64,000 nucleotides of DNA from Lactococcus ileimucosae (GCF_943193185.1 NZ_CALPDE010000014.1:1-64000); one strand, 5' to 3'. Positions 27,775 through 38,204 are shown, counted from the first letter of the stretch. Numbers and translations are program-made. Notes: generated from the letters alone by a model not told the origin.

Positions 27775-29925
27775 ATGGCGAAAGCAAGCGAAAAACAAGC
27801 AACTGCAAAAAAGAAATTAAACAGTAAAAAAACAACAAGTAAGAAGAAGGAAAAAATTGTTAAAGGTAAAAATCTCGTAATTGTTGAGTCACCTGCCAAA
27901 GCAAAAACAATCGAAAAATATTTGGGACGTAATTATAAAGTTGTTGCGTCCGTTGGACATATTCGCGACTTAAAAAAATCAACAATGTCTGTTGATATAG
28001 AAAATGATTATGAACCTCAATATATCAACATTCGGGGTAAGGCCCCTCTGATAAATGGTCTTAAAAAAGAAGCTAAAGCCGCTAAAGCTGTCTATCTCGC
28101 AAGTGACCCGGACCGAGAAGGAGAGGCTATTGCTTGGCATTTAGCCCACATTTTAGGTCTATCATTAGAAGACAAAAATCGTGTTGTCTTCAACGAAATT
28201 ACTAAAGATGCTGTCAAAAGCGCTTTTAAAGAACCACGAAGCATCGACATTGACTTGGTTGATGCTCAGCAGGCACGGCGAGTTTTAGACCGTTTGGTTG
28301 GGTATTCAATTAGTCCAATTCTTTGGAAAAAGGTAAAAAAAGGCTTATCTGCCGGACGTGTACAGTCCATTGCGCTTAAGCTTATCGTTGATCGTGAAAA
28401 CGAAATCAATGCTTTTGTTCCTAAAGAATACTGGTCAATTGATGGTGAATTTAAAAAAGGTGCGAAAAAGTTTAAGGCAGCTTTCTGGGGTGTTGATGGC
28501 AAGAAGCGCGCACTGGATAATAATGACGATGTCATGGAAGTCATGGCACGCTTGTCTGGCCCAGAATTCAGCGTTGACAAGGTAGAGAAGAAAGAGCGTC
28601 GTAGAAACGCACCGCTGCCTTACACAACCAGTTCAATGCAACAAGATGCAGCCAATAAAATTAACTTCCGTACGCGTAAAACGATGATGGTTGCACAGCA
28701 ACTCTATGAAGGAATAACCCTTGGCGCTCAAGGTCACCAAGGACTAATCACTTATATGCGTACTGACTCTACTCGTATTTCACCTGTTGCGCAAGGTGTA
28801 GCAGCGGAATTTATCACGACGCGCTTTGGTGCGAAGTACAGTAAACACAGTTCTAAAGTATCAAATAAAGCCGGTGCCCAAGATGCCCATGAGGCTATCC
28901 GTCCAACCAATGTTTTAAATACTCCGGAGTCTATTGCAAAATACTTAAACAAGGATCAGTTGAAACTCTATACTTTGATATGGAACCGTTTCGTTGCAAG
29001 TCAGATGACCGCTGCTGTTTTTGATACAATGAAGGTCAACCTTTCGCAAAACGGCGTAACTTTTGTAGCAAATGGCTCGCAAGTTAAGTTTGAGGGGTAT
29101 TTAGCAATTTATAATGATTCTGAAAAGAATAACATGCTTCCAGACATGGTCGCAGGAGATATTGTTAAAAAAGTTAACCTCAAACCGGAACAACATTTTA
29201 CTCAACCTCCTGCACGCTATAGTGAAGCCACTTTGATTAAAGTTTTGGAAGAAAATGGCGTTGGTCGGCCGTCAACTTATGCGCCTACACTTGATACCAT
29301 TCAAAAGCGTTATTATGCGCGATTAGTCGCAAAACGATTTGAACCAACAGAACTTGGTCAAATCGTAAACAAGCTGGTTATTGAATTTTTCCCTAATATT
29401 GTAAATACCGAATTTACAGCAGAAATGGAAAAGGATTTAGACAAGGTAGAAGAAGGTAAGCGACGCTGGGTTGATGTTGTTGATCAGTTCTACAAACCTT
29501 TTGCTGTAGAGCTTGACAAGGCTGAAGTCGAAATGGAGAAAATCGTCATCAAGGACGAACCTGCTGGTTTTGATTGTGACGTTTGTGGTCATCCCATGGT
29601 TATTAAGTTAGGGCGCTATGGCAAGTTCTACGCATGCAGTAATTTCCCAGATTGTCACAATACTAAAGCCATCGTGAAAGAAATTGGTGTGACTTGTCCA
29701 AGTTGTCACAAAGGACAGATTATTGAGCGAAAAACCAAAAAGAATCGTCTTTTTTATGGCTGTGACAGATATCCAGAGTGTGAGTTTACCAGCTGGGATA
29801 AACCTGTTGGTCGCTCTTGTCCAAAATGCGAACACTTCCTGGTTGAAAAGAAAGTACGTGGTGGCGGTAAGCAGGTTGTTTGTAGCAATGAAACCTGTGA
29901 CTATCAAGAAGAAAAGCAAAAATAA
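27775..29925 (+). CDS. topA: DNA topoisomerase I (TopA)
   Basis: 716-residue type IA topoisomerase relaxing negative supercoils. A lysine-rich N-terminal extension (residues 1-32) precedes the Toprim domain ([21 protein letters not shown] near residue 118). The active-site Tyr327 is in TYMRTDSTR. The C-terminal region has three zinc-finger modules (CDVCG...C...C near residue 601; CPSC...C; CPKC...C...C ending near residue 711). The order of domains and length match Streptococcaceae TopA. An ATTTT-rich CTTTACATA/TATGTAAAG hairpin (29930-29955) follows without a T run. Confidence 0.96.
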   Translation: MAKASEKQATAKKKLNSKKTTSKKKEKIVKGKNLVIVESPAKAKTIEKYLGRNYKVVASVGHIRDLKKSTMSVDIENDYEPQYINIRGKAPLINGLKKEAKAAKAVYLASDPDREGEAIAWHLAHILGLSLEDKNRVVFNEITKDAVKSAFKEPRSIDIDLVDAQQARRVLDRLVGYSISPILWKKVKKGLSAGRVQSIALKLIVDRENEINAFVPKEYWSIDGEFKKGAKKFKAAFWGVDGKKRALDNNDDVMEVMARLSGPEFSVDKVEKKERRRNAPLPYTTSSMQQDAANKINFRTRKTMMVAQQLYEGITLGAQGHQGLITYMRTDSTRISPVAQGVAAEFITTRFGAKYSKHSSKVSNKAGAQDAHEAIRPTNVLNTPESIAKYLNKDQLKLYTLIWNRFVASQMTAAVFDTMKVNLSQNGVTFVANGSQVKFEGYLAIYNDSEKNNMLPDMVAGDIVKKVNLKPEQHFTQPPARYSEATLIKVLEENGVGRPSTYAPTLDTIQKRYYARLVAKRFEPTELGQIVNKLVIEFFPNIVNTEFTAEMEKDLDKVEEGKRRWVDVVDQFYKPFAVELDKAEVEMEKIVIKDEPAGFDCDVCGHPMVIKLGRYGKFYACSNFPDCHNTKAIVKEIGVTCPSCHKGQIIERKTKKNRLFYGCDRYPECEFTSWDKPVGRSCPKCEHFLVEKKVRGGGKQVVCSNETCDYQEEKQK

Positions 29926-29979
29926 CATACTTTACATAATTTTAAATATGTAAAGCGTGCAACTGTTAGAAAGTTAACG

Positions 29980-31326
29980 ATGAAAAAAACACATATAAAC
30001 ATTATCGGTGCGGGACTGGCTGGTTCAGAAGCAGCCTATCAAATTGCTAAACGAGGAATTCCGGTAAAGCTATATGAGATGCGAGGAGTGAAAGCAACGC
30101 CTCAGCATAAAACGGATAAATTTGCAGAATTGGTCTGCTCAAATTCTTTCCGTGGCGCTGCTATTACTAATGCAGTTGGACTTCTAAAAGAAGAAATGCG
30201 TCGCTTAGATTCACTCATGATGCAAGCTGCAGAGAAAACACAAGTTCCTGCAGGAGGAGCACTGGCTGTTGATCGTGAAGCATTTTCCGAATTTATCACA
30301 AGAACGATATCACAACATCCCTTGATTGAGGTCATCCGTGAGGAAATCACAGTTCTACCTGACTTAGAGGAAGAAATTACGATTGTTGCTACCGGTCCCT
30401 TAACGAGTGATGCTTTAGCTGAAAAAATTCATACTTTTAACGATGGAGACGGCTTTTACTTTTACGATGCTGCCGCACCAATCATTGATGCGAACAGCAT
30501 TGATTATAATAAGGTTTATAAGAAATCTCGTTATGATAAAGGTGAAGCTGATTATATCAATTGTCCGATGACGAAGGAGGAATTTAACAATTTCCAACAG
30601 GCATTGATTGAAGCAGAGGAAGCCCCTCTTAATTCTTTTGAGGATTTAAAAGTTTTTGAAGGCTGCATGCCAATCGAAGAAATGGCTAAACGTGGGTATA
30701 AAACAATGCTATTTGGACCCATGAAACCTGTAGGTTTGGAATATCCGGATTCTTACACAGGACCACGCGATGGAGATTTTAAAGCACCTTATGCCGTCGT
30801 TCAACTCCGCCAAGACAATGCTTCAGCTTCTCTTTATAATATCGTTGGTTTCCAAACTCATCTTAAATGGGGAGAGCAAAAACGTGTTTTCCAAATGATT
30901 CCAGGACTTGAAAATGCAGAATTTGTTCGTTATGGGGTAATGCACCGCAATTCCTATATGGATTCACCAAATCTTCTTACGCAAACTTTCCGATCAAAGA
31001 AACAAGCTAATCTTTTCTTTGCTGGTCAAATGACTGGTGTAGAAGGATATGTTGAATCTGCTGCAAGCGGTCTGGTCGCTGGGATTAATGCAGCTCGTCT
31101 CTTTAAGGGAGAGGAAGAAGTTGTTTTTCCGCAAACCACAGCTATTGGTGCGTTGCCGTATTATATTACCCATACAGACAGCAAACACTTTCAACCTATG
31201 AACGTAACTTTTGGTATTGTTAAAGAGCTTGAAGGTCCGCGTATTCGTGATAAAAAAGAACGTTATACTAAAGTTGCTGAACGTGCTCTGTCAGACTTAG
31301 ATAACATAATCACAGAGATAAGTTGA
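29980..31326 (+). CDS. trmFO: tRNA (uracil-54-C5) methyltransferase TrmFO (folate/FAD-dependent)
   Basis: 448-residue flavoprotein that methylates U54 in the tRNA T-loop using methylene-tetrahydrofolate and FADH2. FAD-binding [14 protein letters not shown] lies at residues 7-20, and the catalytic Cys in [11 protein letters not shown] is near residue 51. C-terminal [17 protein letters not shown] is near residue 349. Weak Shine-Dalgarno (AGAAAG) before the ATG. Follows topA by 54 bases, a common synteny. Confidence 0.95.
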   Translation: MKKTHINIIGAGLAGSEAAYQIAKRGIPVKLYEMRGVKATPQHKTDKFAELVCSNSFRGAAITNAVGLLKEEMRRLDSLMMQAAEKTQVPAGGALAVDREAFSEFITRTISQHPLIEVIREEITVLPDLEEEITIVATGPLTSDALAEKIHTFNDGDGFYFYDAAAPIIDANSIDYNKVYKKSRYDKGEADYINCPMTKEEFNNFQQALIEAEEAPLNSFEDLKVFEGCMPIEEMAKRGYKTMLFGPMKPVGLEYPDSYTGPRDGDFKAPYAVVQLRQDNASASLYNIVGFQTHLKWGEQKRVFQMIPGLENAEFVRYGVMHRNSYMDSPNLLTQTFRSKKQANLFFAGQMTGVEGYVESAASGLVAGINAARLFKGEEEVVFPQTTAIGALPYYITHTDSKHFQPMNVTFGIVKELEGPRIRDKKERYTKVAERALSDLDNIITEIS

Positions 31327-31330
31327 TAGA

Positions 31331-31372
31331 AAAATTCTAGCCTAATTTGCAAGCTAGAGTTTTCGTTTTTTA
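31331..31372 (+). terminator. Terminator after trmFO
   Basis: AAATTCTAGC pairs with GCTAGAGTTTT around an 11-base loop, followed by T-rich sequence. Confidence 0.7.
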
Positions 31373-31430
31373 TATAGTTTGCATAACTATTATTATGTAA
31401 AATATGAAATAAACAGAATAGAGGTTGATT

Positions 31431-31841
31431 ATGGTTAATGCTTTCAAGCTATTTTGGAAAGATTACGGAAATTTTAAAGGTAAATCAAGTCGAAGCCAAT
31501 TTTGGTGGATATTTCTGATTCAATTACTCTTTTTTACAGCCACATATGCAGGACTCTTTGCGCTTGTAGACACAGATTTGTCTAACTTAGTGTGGTCAGC
31601 GGTATATTTATTGGCATTTTTTGCTTACATAGCTGCAATTTTGGTGGTCATTATTCCGAATATTTCTCTATCAGTCAGACGCTTGAGGGATATTGGTTTC
31701 CCAGTAGGTCTTGTTTTTATCAATTTGCTTATTGGACCAGGAACACTTATTTTTCTTGGCATTATGATGCTCCCTTCGAAAAATGCTGAAATTGATGTCT
31801 TAGAGGATGAAGATCCAAGTAACGATTGGCAATCCTTTTAG
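31431..31841 (+). CDS. DUF805 family membrane protein
   Basis: 136-residue membrane protein. The N-terminus NAFKLFWKDYGNFKGKSSRSQFWWIFL is the hallmark of DUF805 (YhaH-like) proteins. Three or four hydrophobic segments follow, with RRLRDIGFP between segments 2 and 3. The ATG at 31431 is preceded by GAGGT; an in-frame TTG at 31425 is less likely. Function unknown. Confidence 0.82.
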   Translation: MVNAFKLFWKDYGNFKGKSSRSQFWWIFLIQLLFFTATYAGLFALVDTDLSNLVWSAVYLLAFFAYIAAILVVIIPNISLSVRRLRDIGFPVGLVFINLLIGPGTLIFLGIMMLPSKNAEIDVLEDEDPSNDWQSF

Positions 31842-32005
31842 ATTGATTTTATTTGAATTCCATGAGGGCTTGCTAATTTGATAAAGAGCTGTAAACGGCA
31901 AACAATATTGACTTTTTGCTATATATAGGAGTGCTAAACAGTGCTTTCTATCAAAATATTCCTCTCTATGGTGTGATTGATATAATAATAATGTTCGACT
32001 ACACA

Positions 32006-32047
32006 AGAAAAAAGATTGCGAGCGAGAATGTCTACAATCTTTTTTCT
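32006..32047. terminator. Bidirectional terminator between DUF805 gene and xerS
   Basis: AAAAAAGATTG (32010 region) and CAATCTTTTTT form an 11-base stem with T runs on both strands. Confidence 0.75.
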
Positions 32048-32048
32048 T

Positions 32049-33128
32049 TTACAATTCTGCCAATCCATCTTTTGCCTCATCCGAAAGCACTGAAATATAC
32101 TGTGAAGTGACCGTCGAATTAGAAGTATGGCCAAGCTGATTGGCAACCAGATTAGGCGATTTCGTTTCTGCGTAAAGTCTTGTTGCGAGTGTATGGCGTA
32201 GTTTATGAGGAGTTACGCGAATTTTAAAGGCGGCAGAGTATTTGGACACTAAAGCCTCAACAGAAGAAGCACCGATACGTTTTGCTTCCTGTCTGTAATT
32301 GGTTAAAAAAAGTTCTATATTGTGCTTTTCAGCTTTGTAGCGCTGTTCACGAATGGCGAGGTAATTTTCTAGGTAAGGTTTGGCGAATGGCGCAATATTC
32401 ACTGAGTCTACAAAGCCTCCCTTACGCATAACTTCAATCGTCATCGTATTTAGGTTAAGGTCTTTTAGGTTGGTATTCACAAGTTCGGACAAACGTATAC
32501 CTGTAGATAAGAAGAGAGCAATCATCGCAAGGTCACGTTCAACATTCTGATTGTAGGAGGTGAGTGCCCGTGCTTTGAGTGTTTTGGGATAATCTTCTTG
32601 GATAAAATCAAGGAAGGCTTGCGTCTCATCTCCCAAAAATAACTTAGGTTTCATGGCCTCTGCACGAGCAGATAATGACCTTGTTTTTACCTTAACTTTG
32701 ATGCGTTTCATGACATTGCGATCAAAATAAGGTTCGCCATTTTCATCTTCAGACTCCACTGTGAGATAGTTAAAGAGGCTTGAAAGAGCTGAAATAGCAC
32801 GATTAATAGACACCTGTGAAATTCCGTATTTTTTGTGTTTTTCCTGTCCATTTCCTTTTTCTTTGGTTCTGAGGAACATAATATAAGATTCTACATCAGC
32901 TTTAGGTAATTTCGCCAAGGAATCGAGAGAGATTTGAGTTATGGACTTTGTGCCAGATATGGCATCCGAATCAATCAACCAGCTAAAAAACCGTTGATAT
33001 TCCTCTAAGTAAGCCAATAATGTATTGGGTGAGTAAGGCACGGAAGCTTTGGAATGATAAAATTCTTGAACGTATTTAGGCATTGCCTCAAGTAAAGATT
33101 CAATTTTATTTTGCACGTTTTTAGTCAT
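32049..33128 (-). CDS. xerS: Site-specific tyrosine recombinase XerS
   Basis: 359-residue tyrosine recombinase. In Streptococcus and Lactococcus a single XerS resolves chromosome dimers at the difSL site. The N-terminal SAM-like domain (YSPNTLLAYLEEYQRFFSWLID near residue 33) and catalytic domain are complete: Arg in STGIRLSELVN, HKLRHTLATRLY, GHTSNSTVTSQYISV with the nucleophile Tyr. The ATG at 33128 starts only six bases after a consensus -10, so its mRNA may be leaderless. An in-frame TTG at 33158 would lie inside the promoter and is rejected. Confidence 0.93.
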   Translation of the reverse strand: MTKNVQNKIESLLEAMPKYVQEFYHSKASVPYSPNTLLAYLEEYQRFFSWLIDSDAISGTKSITQISLDSLAKLPKADVESYIMFLRTKEKGNGQEKHKKYGISQVSINRAISALSSLFNYLTVESEDENGEPYFDRNVMKRIKVKVKTRSLSARAEAMKPKLFLGDETQAFLDFIQEDYPKTLKARALTSYNQNVERDLAMIALFLSTGIRLSELVNTNLKDLNLNTMTIEVMRKGGFVDSVNIAPFAKPYLENYLAIREQRYKAEKHNIELFLTNYRQEAKRIGASSVEALVSKYSAAFKIRVTPHKLRHTLATRLYAETKSPNLVANQLGHTSNSTVTSQYISVLSDEAKDGLAEL

Positions 33129-33134
33129 AAATCT

Positions 33135-33163
33135 ATTATACCACTGAGAAAGTAGCAAGTCAA
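33135..33163 (-). promoter_or_regulatory. xerS promoter
   Basis: On the minus strand TTGACT (33163-33158), 17 bases, TATAAT (33140-33135). The predicted start of transcription falls at or next to the ATG at 33128. Confidence 0.75.
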
Positions 33164-33351
33164 CATCTTTGAGAATAATTTCGATTTATTTCAAAAATAT
33201 ATGAAGAGAAAGCCTTTATAGAGTTTAAAACAAGAAATTTCAAAGATAGATTACTTTTGTTTTTATCACTCTTATAAATTCTACTTTATATTATTTCTTA
33301 ACACAGAGTCAACTTTTTATTTAAATAAATACAATAAGATATTCCAAAGTC
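33164..33351. other. Intergenic region xerS-rbsB with an imperfect inverted repeat
   Basis: No gene seen. An imperfect 11-6-11 inverted repeat, TTTGAGAATAA (33168-33178) and TTTATTTCAAA (33185-33195), lies just upstream of the xerS promoter, where difSL is expected in relatives. It does not clearly match the difSL sequence I would expect, so it is noted only as a candidate. Confidence 0.2.
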
Positions 33352-33377
33352 AAAACCACCCGTTTTATGGGTGGTTT
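33350..33377 (-). terminator. Terminator of the rbs operon
   Basis: AACCACCC / GGGTGGTT stem with a seven-base loop, followed on the minus strand by TTTTGA. Lies 80 bases after rbsB. Confidence 0.7.
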
Positions 33378-33458
33378 ACATTGTGAGATTCATCCATGTT
33401 TAGGAAATCTGCCGTTTGTTTATAAGCTTGTCAAATGCGCTTAAATATTTTTACTTCA

Positions 33459-34433
33459 TTACCAGTTGTGTTCACCAACATTCTCCTTGGTTACAAGGAA
33501 GATTGGTGAAACGGTGGTTTTCTCTACGTCTTTCCCCTCAAAGTGATCAATTGCTGCTTGAAGTGCGATTTCCCCCATTTTAGCGGGTTGTTGTGCCACT
33601 GTCGCTGTCAGAGTTCCTTCTTTGATTGCTTCTTGAGCATCTGGCTGACCATCAATACCAACGATGATTACACCAGACAAACCGGCTGCTTTAACTGCCT
33701 GTGCAGCACCAAGAGCCATCTCGTCATTTTGTGCAAAGATGGCTTGAACATCTTTGTTTGCTTGGAGCATATTTTGAGTAGTGTTCAAAGCTGTAGCACG
33801 ATCAAAGTTCGCAGATTGGCTTGAAAGAACATCAAGTGTATCTTTGGCAGCATTGTCAAAGCCTTTACCGCGGTCGATTGTTGAAGAGGCTCCTGGTGTA
33901 CCTGAAAGCTGTAATGTTTTCGCATTTTTTCCTGCTTCTTTAGCGATAAATTCTGCCGCCATTTTACCTGCCTCAACATTGTCCGAAGCAACGGTTGTCA
34001 ATACTTCACCTCCTGAAGCGCCACGGTCCATAAGGATGACAGGAATGTTGGCATTGTTAGCAGCTTCAATCGCTGGTACAATCGCATCAGAATCCACTGG
34101 GTTAATCAAAATCGCATCAACCTTTTGGCTAATAAAGTTTTGTACATCATTGGTTTGCTTTGCAGCGTCATTTTGTGCATCTGAAACGTTAAGCTCTGTA
34201 CCAGCCTTTTCTGCAGCATCTTTAATCCCTTTATCCATCGCCACAAAATATGGATTATTCGTTGTAGAGATGGATACACCGATGTTCAATTCATCTGCTG
34301 CTTTTTTAGTGGTACCACCATTGCTATTGTTACCACCGCCCTCATTGCCCAGGCCTGTTTGACCGCATGCTGCAAGTGTTAAAATGGCACCTGCCAAGAT
34401 TGTACCTGTCAGCACTTTTTTAAACATTTTCAT
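33459..34433 (-). CDS. rbsB: Ribose ABC transporter substrate-binding lipoprotein RbsB
   Basis: 324-residue extracellular lipoprotein binding ribose. Signal peptide with lipobox LAAC (Cys at residue 23), followed by a Gly/Asn-rich linker and a type I periplasmic-binding fold (NIGVSISTTNNPYF; KVDAILINPVDSDA; VGIDGQPDA). AGGAG stands seven bases before the first ATG. Last gene of rbsR-K-D-A-C-B. Confidence 0.95.
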   Translation of the reverse strand: MKMFKKVLTGTILAGAILTLAACGQTGLGNEGGGNNSNGGTTKKAADELNIGVSISTTNNPYFVAMDKGIKDAAEKAGTELNVSDAQNDAAKQTNDVQNFISQKVDAILINPVDSDAIVPAIEAANNANIPVILMDRGASGGEVLTTVASDNVEAGKMAAEFIAKEAGKNAKTLQLSGTPGASSTIDRGKGFDNAAKDTLDVLSSQSANFDRATALNTTQNMLQANKDVQAIFAQNDEMALGAAQAVKAAGLSGVIIVGIDGQPDAQEAIKEGTLTATVAQQPAKMGEIALQAAIDHFEGKDVEKTTVSPIFLVTKENVGEHNW

Positions 34434-34477
34434 TTGAAATTCTCCTATATGATGAAATAAATTTTTGATAACGTTAA

Positions 34478-35419
34478 TTACTTGCTAGTTTTCAAACGGT
34501 CTAGCATAACCGCAATAAGGATAACCACACCTTTGACTACTTGTTGCCAAAATGCTGACACGCCAATGATATTCAGTCCATTATTTAAGACACCAATAAT
34601 CAATGCACCAATCAAAGTTCCAATCAAGCTACCTTTACCACCCATAAGTGAGGTTCCACCAAGAACTACTGCAGCAATGGCATCCATCTCATAAGATGCT
34701 CCCGCCGTTGGCTGTGCAGAGCTTAAACGTGAGGTGATAATCAATCCAGAGATAGAAGCCATTACACCTGAAATAGTATAAATCAAAATCTTAACCTTGT
34801 TAAGTTTGATGCCCGAGATGTAGGCTGCTTTCTCATTACCACCTAATGCATAAACAGATTTACCAAAGGCAGTTTTATGCAAAACAATATAAAGAATAAT
34901 GAAAACAGCAAACATTAAGATAACAGGGAAAGGTATACCTAAGATATAACCTTGACCTAAAAATTTGAAAAGATAGCTGTTAGACATCCCTTGAGTAATA
35001 GGATTACCATTTGTGTAAACTAAAGTTGCTCCGCGAAAGATAGTCATGGTTGCAAGGGTCACAATGAATGGTACTAACTTTCCAAAGGAAATCAGCAAAC
35101 CGTTAATCATGCCCAAGACACCGCCTAGTAATAAAGCTACGACAATAGCCAAGGGGACAGGCATGCCATTGGCGATTAGACCAGCTGTGATAGCACTGGA
35201 CAAGGCGAGTATTGAACCTACTGAAAGATCAATCCCTGAAGTTAAGATAACAAAGGTCATACCGAATGCAATGAAGCCATTTGCGGTTACCTGCAAAAGC
35301 AAGTTGAGCAAGTTATTGGTCGTTAAAAAGTTGGGGTTAATGATGGTGATGACGATCATCAATACAATCAAAGCGAGCAAAGTCGTCAATGAACTGAATT
35401 TATTCGTGAGTGATTTCAC
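34478..35419 (-). CDS. rbsC: Ribose ABC transporter permease RbsC
   Basis: 313-residue permease with 8-10 hydrophobic segments. Landmarks: GIDLSVGSILALSSAITAGL near residue 64, YALGGNEKAAYISGIKLNKVK near residue 191 (coupling region), and GGTSLMGGKGSLIGTLIGALIIGVLNNGLNI near residue 254. A GTG start at 35419 is chosen: AGGAGG stands six bases before it, and the in-frame TTG at 35434 overlaps that Shine-Dalgarno. Confidence 0.92.
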   Translation of the reverse strand: MKSLTNKFSSLTTLLALIVLMIVITIINPNFLTTNNLLNLLLQVTANGFIAFGMTFVILTSGIDLSVGSILALSSAITAGLIANGMPVPLAIVVALLLGGVLGMINGLLISFGKLVPFIVTLATMTIFRGATLVYTNGNPITQGMSNSYLFKFLGQGYILGIPFPVILMFAVFIILYIVLHKTAFGKSVYALGGNEKAAYISGIKLNKVKILIYTISGVMASISGLIITSRLSSAQPTAGASYEMDAIAAVVLGGTSLMGGKGSLIGTLIGALIIGVLNNGLNIIGVSAFWQQVVKGVVILIAVMLDRLKTSK

Positions 35420-35453
35420 TTTTTTCCTCCTCAATTATTAATTGAAATTTGTT

Positions 35454-36929
35454 TTAATTAACAGTGGCCAGTTGCATAATCTTCTCTTGGTTCGCTTCTG
35501 ATTTATCCAAGATACCTGCAATTTTTCCTTCGTGCATGACAGCGATACGATCTGAAACACCTAGAACTTCTGGTAAATCACTCGACACCATGATAATTGG
35601 TACGCCACGTTCAGCCAACTCGTTAATAAGCTGATAGATTTCGCGCTTGGCACCTACGTCAACGCCACGAGTGGGTTCATCAAGTATGAGCACTTTTGGT
35701 GCGATACCAATCCATTTTGCCAAAACAACTTTTTGCTGATTTCCACCAGATAAGCTCCCAACAGTCTGGTTAACATCTGTCGCTTTAACTTTTAAGCGCT
35801 CCGACAGGCGCTCAACAAACTCTAGTGAAGTTTTATCATCAAAAATCCCTCTTTTGACAAAATCATAGTTACTTGGTAGTGTAATGTTTTCTTTAATAGA
35901 GAAGTCAAGCACGAGTCCTTCTTCTTTACGGTTTTCTGTTAAGAAGCCAATCCCTTGATGAATTGCATCAGCTGGAGAATTAATACTTTTCACTTGGCCA
36001 TTGATTTTAATGACTCCCGACTGTAACTTATCTATGCCAAAGATAGCACGCATGACTTCGGTTCTCCCTGCACCCATAAGCCCTGCGAAAGCTAAAATTT
36101 CGCCTGCTCTAACTTGAAACGAAATATCTTGAAACATTTGGCCAGAAAGATTTTCAACCTCAAAAACGTCCTCACCAATTTGTGCAATTTTCTCGGGATA
36201 ATAATCAGAAATTTCACGTCCAACCATCTTGCGAACCAGTTCATCGACATTTGTTTCACTTGTTTTCTTGGTATCAATCACCAAGCCATCACGCATAACG
36301 GTTACAACATCGGTAATTTTAAAAATTTCTTCCATGCGGTGAGAGATATAAACAATCCCAACTCCACTAGATTTGAGTCCCTCAATAACTTTAAATAAGC
36401 GCTCTGTTTCACGCTCTGTAAGTGCAGCTGTTGGCTCATCCATGATTAAGATTTTCAAGTCTGAAAGAAATGATTTGGCGATTTCGACCATTTGTTGCTG
36501 ACCAACCGAAAGTTTACCAATAACGGCATCCAAATCAATCGCAACACCTAATTGCTCAAAGGCATATGCTGCTTTTTTTCGCATTGCCTTATTATCCAAA
36601 AGTCCAAATTTGTTTTTGATTTCACGACCTAAAAATAAATTTTCTAAAACGGTCAAATCTGGCCAAGTATTCATTTCTTGATGAATAAAACTAATCCCGA
36701 ACACTTCAGCTGCTTGTGGATTGCTAAAACGCTTCTGCTCCCCATCAATCACAATCTCTCCACCGCTTGCTGGAAAAAGCCCAGTCAAGATATTCATCAA
36801 AGTAGATTTTCCTGCTCCATTTTCTCCCATCAATGCATGTACTTCACCAGACTTGATAAGCAAATTAATGCCCTCAAGCACCTTATTGGTACCAAAGGAT
36901 TTGGAGATATTATTCATTTCAATTTTCAA
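35454..36929 (-). CDS. rbsA: Ribose ABC transporter ATP-binding protein RbsA
   Basis: 491-residue duplicated ATPase. The first half has Walker A GENGAGKST (near residue 36), signature LSVGQQQMVEIAK and Walker B LIMDEPTAAL. The second half has a degenerate Walker A (GLMGAGRTEVM) and signature LSGGNQQKVVLAKW, as usual for the Rbs/Xyl subfamily. Its start overlaps rbsD by four bases. Confidence 0.95.
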   Translation of the reverse strand: MKIEMNNISKSFGTNKVLEGINLLIKSGEVHALMGENGAGKSTLMNILTGLFPASGGEIVIDGEQKRFSNPQAAEVFGISFIHQEMNTWPDLTVLENLFLGREIKNKFGLLDNKAMRKKAAYAFEQLGVAIDLDAVIGKLSVGQQQMVEIAKSFLSDLKILIMDEPTAALTERETERLFKVIEGLKSSGVGIVYISHRMEEIFKITDVVTVMRDGLVIDTKKTSETNVDELVRKMVGREISDYYPEKIAQIGEDVFEVENLSGQMFQDISFQVRAGEILAFAGLMGAGRTEVMRAIFGIDKLQSGVIKINGQVKSINSPADAIHQGIGFLTENRKEEGLVLDFSIKENITLPSNYDFVKRGIFDDKTSLEFVERLSERLKVKATDVNQTVGSLSGGNQQKVVLAKWIGIAPKVLILDEPTRGVDVGAKREIYQLINELAERGVPIIMVSSDLPEVLGVSDRIAVMHEGKIAGILDKSEANQEKIMQLATVN

Positions 36930-37324
36930 AGCCTTACCCCCGACTGTAGAATAATATTCGAATAAGGTGTATTTTCACCTGTTCTTACTACCGCTTTTAC
37001 TTCTTTATTCATATCTTTCAGTGTTTCATGACTTACAAATTCTATAGCCACAGTATGATTCAGCTTTTCTATGATTTGCTGCAGTTGTTCCGGGTTTTGC
37101 GTTTTTATCTCCTCAGCCAGAATAACTTTTTCAACAAAAACATTTTCTAAATATATATCCAAAACTGCTTGAAAATCCGGTGTACCATGACTTAGAGCTA
37201 AGTCTATTTTTTTAATATTTTTCGGTACAGGAAGTCCTAAATCACCAATACAAACACGATCGGTGTGTCCTAAATCATCCACAACCTTAGCCAAATCGCT
37301 ATTCAAAATGCCATGTTTTTTCAT
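36926..37324 (-). CDS. rbsD: D-ribose pyranase RbsD
   Basis: 132-residue mutarotase interconverting pyranose and furanose forms of ribose before phosphorylation. The N-terminus MKKHGILNSDLAKVVDDLGHTD contains the catalytic His region, and the C-terminus has VRTGENTPYSNIILQSGV. The ATG at 37324 lies inside the end of rbsK (26-base overlap), with AGGAG ten bases upstream. Confidence 0.93.
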   Translation of the reverse strand: MKKHGILNSDLAKVVDDLGHTDRVCIGDLGLPVPKNIKKIDLALSHGTPDFQAVLDIYLENVFVEKVILAEEIKTQNPEQLQQIIEKLNHTVAIEFVSHETLKDMNKEVKAVVRTGENTPYSNIILQSGVRL

Positions 37325-38204
37325 ATCGTTCATGCTCCTTAATTGCTTCAAGTGTAGGCATTCCGCCCTGTGCTCCAAATTTTTGAACAGACAGGTGAGA
37401 AGCAATTGTTGCAAATTGAATTGCTTCTTTCACAGATAGACCTGATGTTACTGCAAAACCAAAGGCACCATTAAAGGTATCCCCTGCCCCAGTTGTATCG
37501 ACTACTTCAGCCTTTATGGCTGAAACTCTCTCAATATTTTGACCGTTGTGGAAAAGCACACCCTCAGCTCCTAAAGTAACAATGAGCTTGTTGGGATACT
37601 TAGCCAATGCTTCCTCCAAGCTCAAACTAGGGAGCAACATTCTGCTCTCATGCTCGTTAGGTGTAATAAAATCCACGAAGGGCAACATCTGAAAGTCTGT
37701 CTCACGAGACGGGCCAGGGTTATAGAGGACCTTGATACCGTTTTTCTGACAATACTTTGCTATCTCCATATTACTTTCATGCGGAATTTCGTTTTGCAAG
37801 ACAACCAATTGACTTGCTTTTATGGTCTCCCACTCAGACGTCCAAGTATCTGTGAGAACCGTCTTATTGGCACCAGGGATGACAATAATACGATTATCTT
37901 TTTCAAATAATGTAATCTGAGCGACTCCTGTCGTTTCTGGTACCGTTCCCACTTTGTCCACAAGAACACCTTGGGCGATAAAATTATCCAAAATACTTTT
38001 TCCAAAAGCGTCTTGACCTACTGCACCAATCATTGAAACTTGTTGGGGAGCCAAACGACCAATAGCCACTGCTTGATTGGCACCTTTACCACCAGGTACC
38101 ATTGAAAAAGCTTCTCCAAAAACGGTCTCACCTGTTTCGGGTACCCGCTCAGTGATTGTCACTAAGTCCATTGCAATACTACCAACAACAACTATTTTAC
38201 TCAT
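37299..38204 (-). CDS. rbsK: Ribokinase RbsK
   Basis: 301-residue PfkB-family kinase phosphorylating ribose to ribose 5-phosphate. It contains the N-terminal di-Gly region PGGKGANQAVAIGRL near residue 38, and the anion hole/catalytic Asp motif VDTTGAGDTFNGAF near residue 247. Start at 38204 (AGGAAAAGAG before it); it overlaps rbsR by eight bases (ATGAGTAA). Confidence 0.94.
   Translation of the reverse strand: MSKIVVVGSIAMDLVTITERVPETGETVFGEAFSMVPGGKGANQAVAIGRLAPQQVSMIGAVGQDAFGKSILDNFIAQGVLVDKVGTVPETTGVAQITLFEKDNRIIVIPGANKTVLTDTWTSEWETIKASQLVVLQNEIPHESNMEIAKYCQKNGIKVLYNPGPSRETDFQMLPFVDFITPNEHESRMLLPSLSLEEALAKYPNKLIVTLGAEGVLFHNGQNIERVSAIKAEVVDTTGAGDTFNGAFGFAVTSGLSVKEAIQFATIASHLSVQKFGAQGGMPTLEAIKEHERYEKTWHFE

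Noticed and set aside
29930-29955. Cop-box-like operator TTTACATA...TATGTAAA after topA
   Set aside because: The arms are eight bases apart, unlike the four-base spacing of the other sites, and no promoter lies at the right place; it is a hairpin.
33164-33351. Definite difSL site upstream of xerS
   Set aside because: Only an imperfect inverted repeat is visible and it does not clearly match the difSL sequence as I know it, so it is given only as a weak candidate.
33781-34362. Long plus-strand ORF of 193 codons opposite rbsB
   Set aside because: It is the antisense shadow of rbsB, with biased composition and no Shine-Dalgarno.
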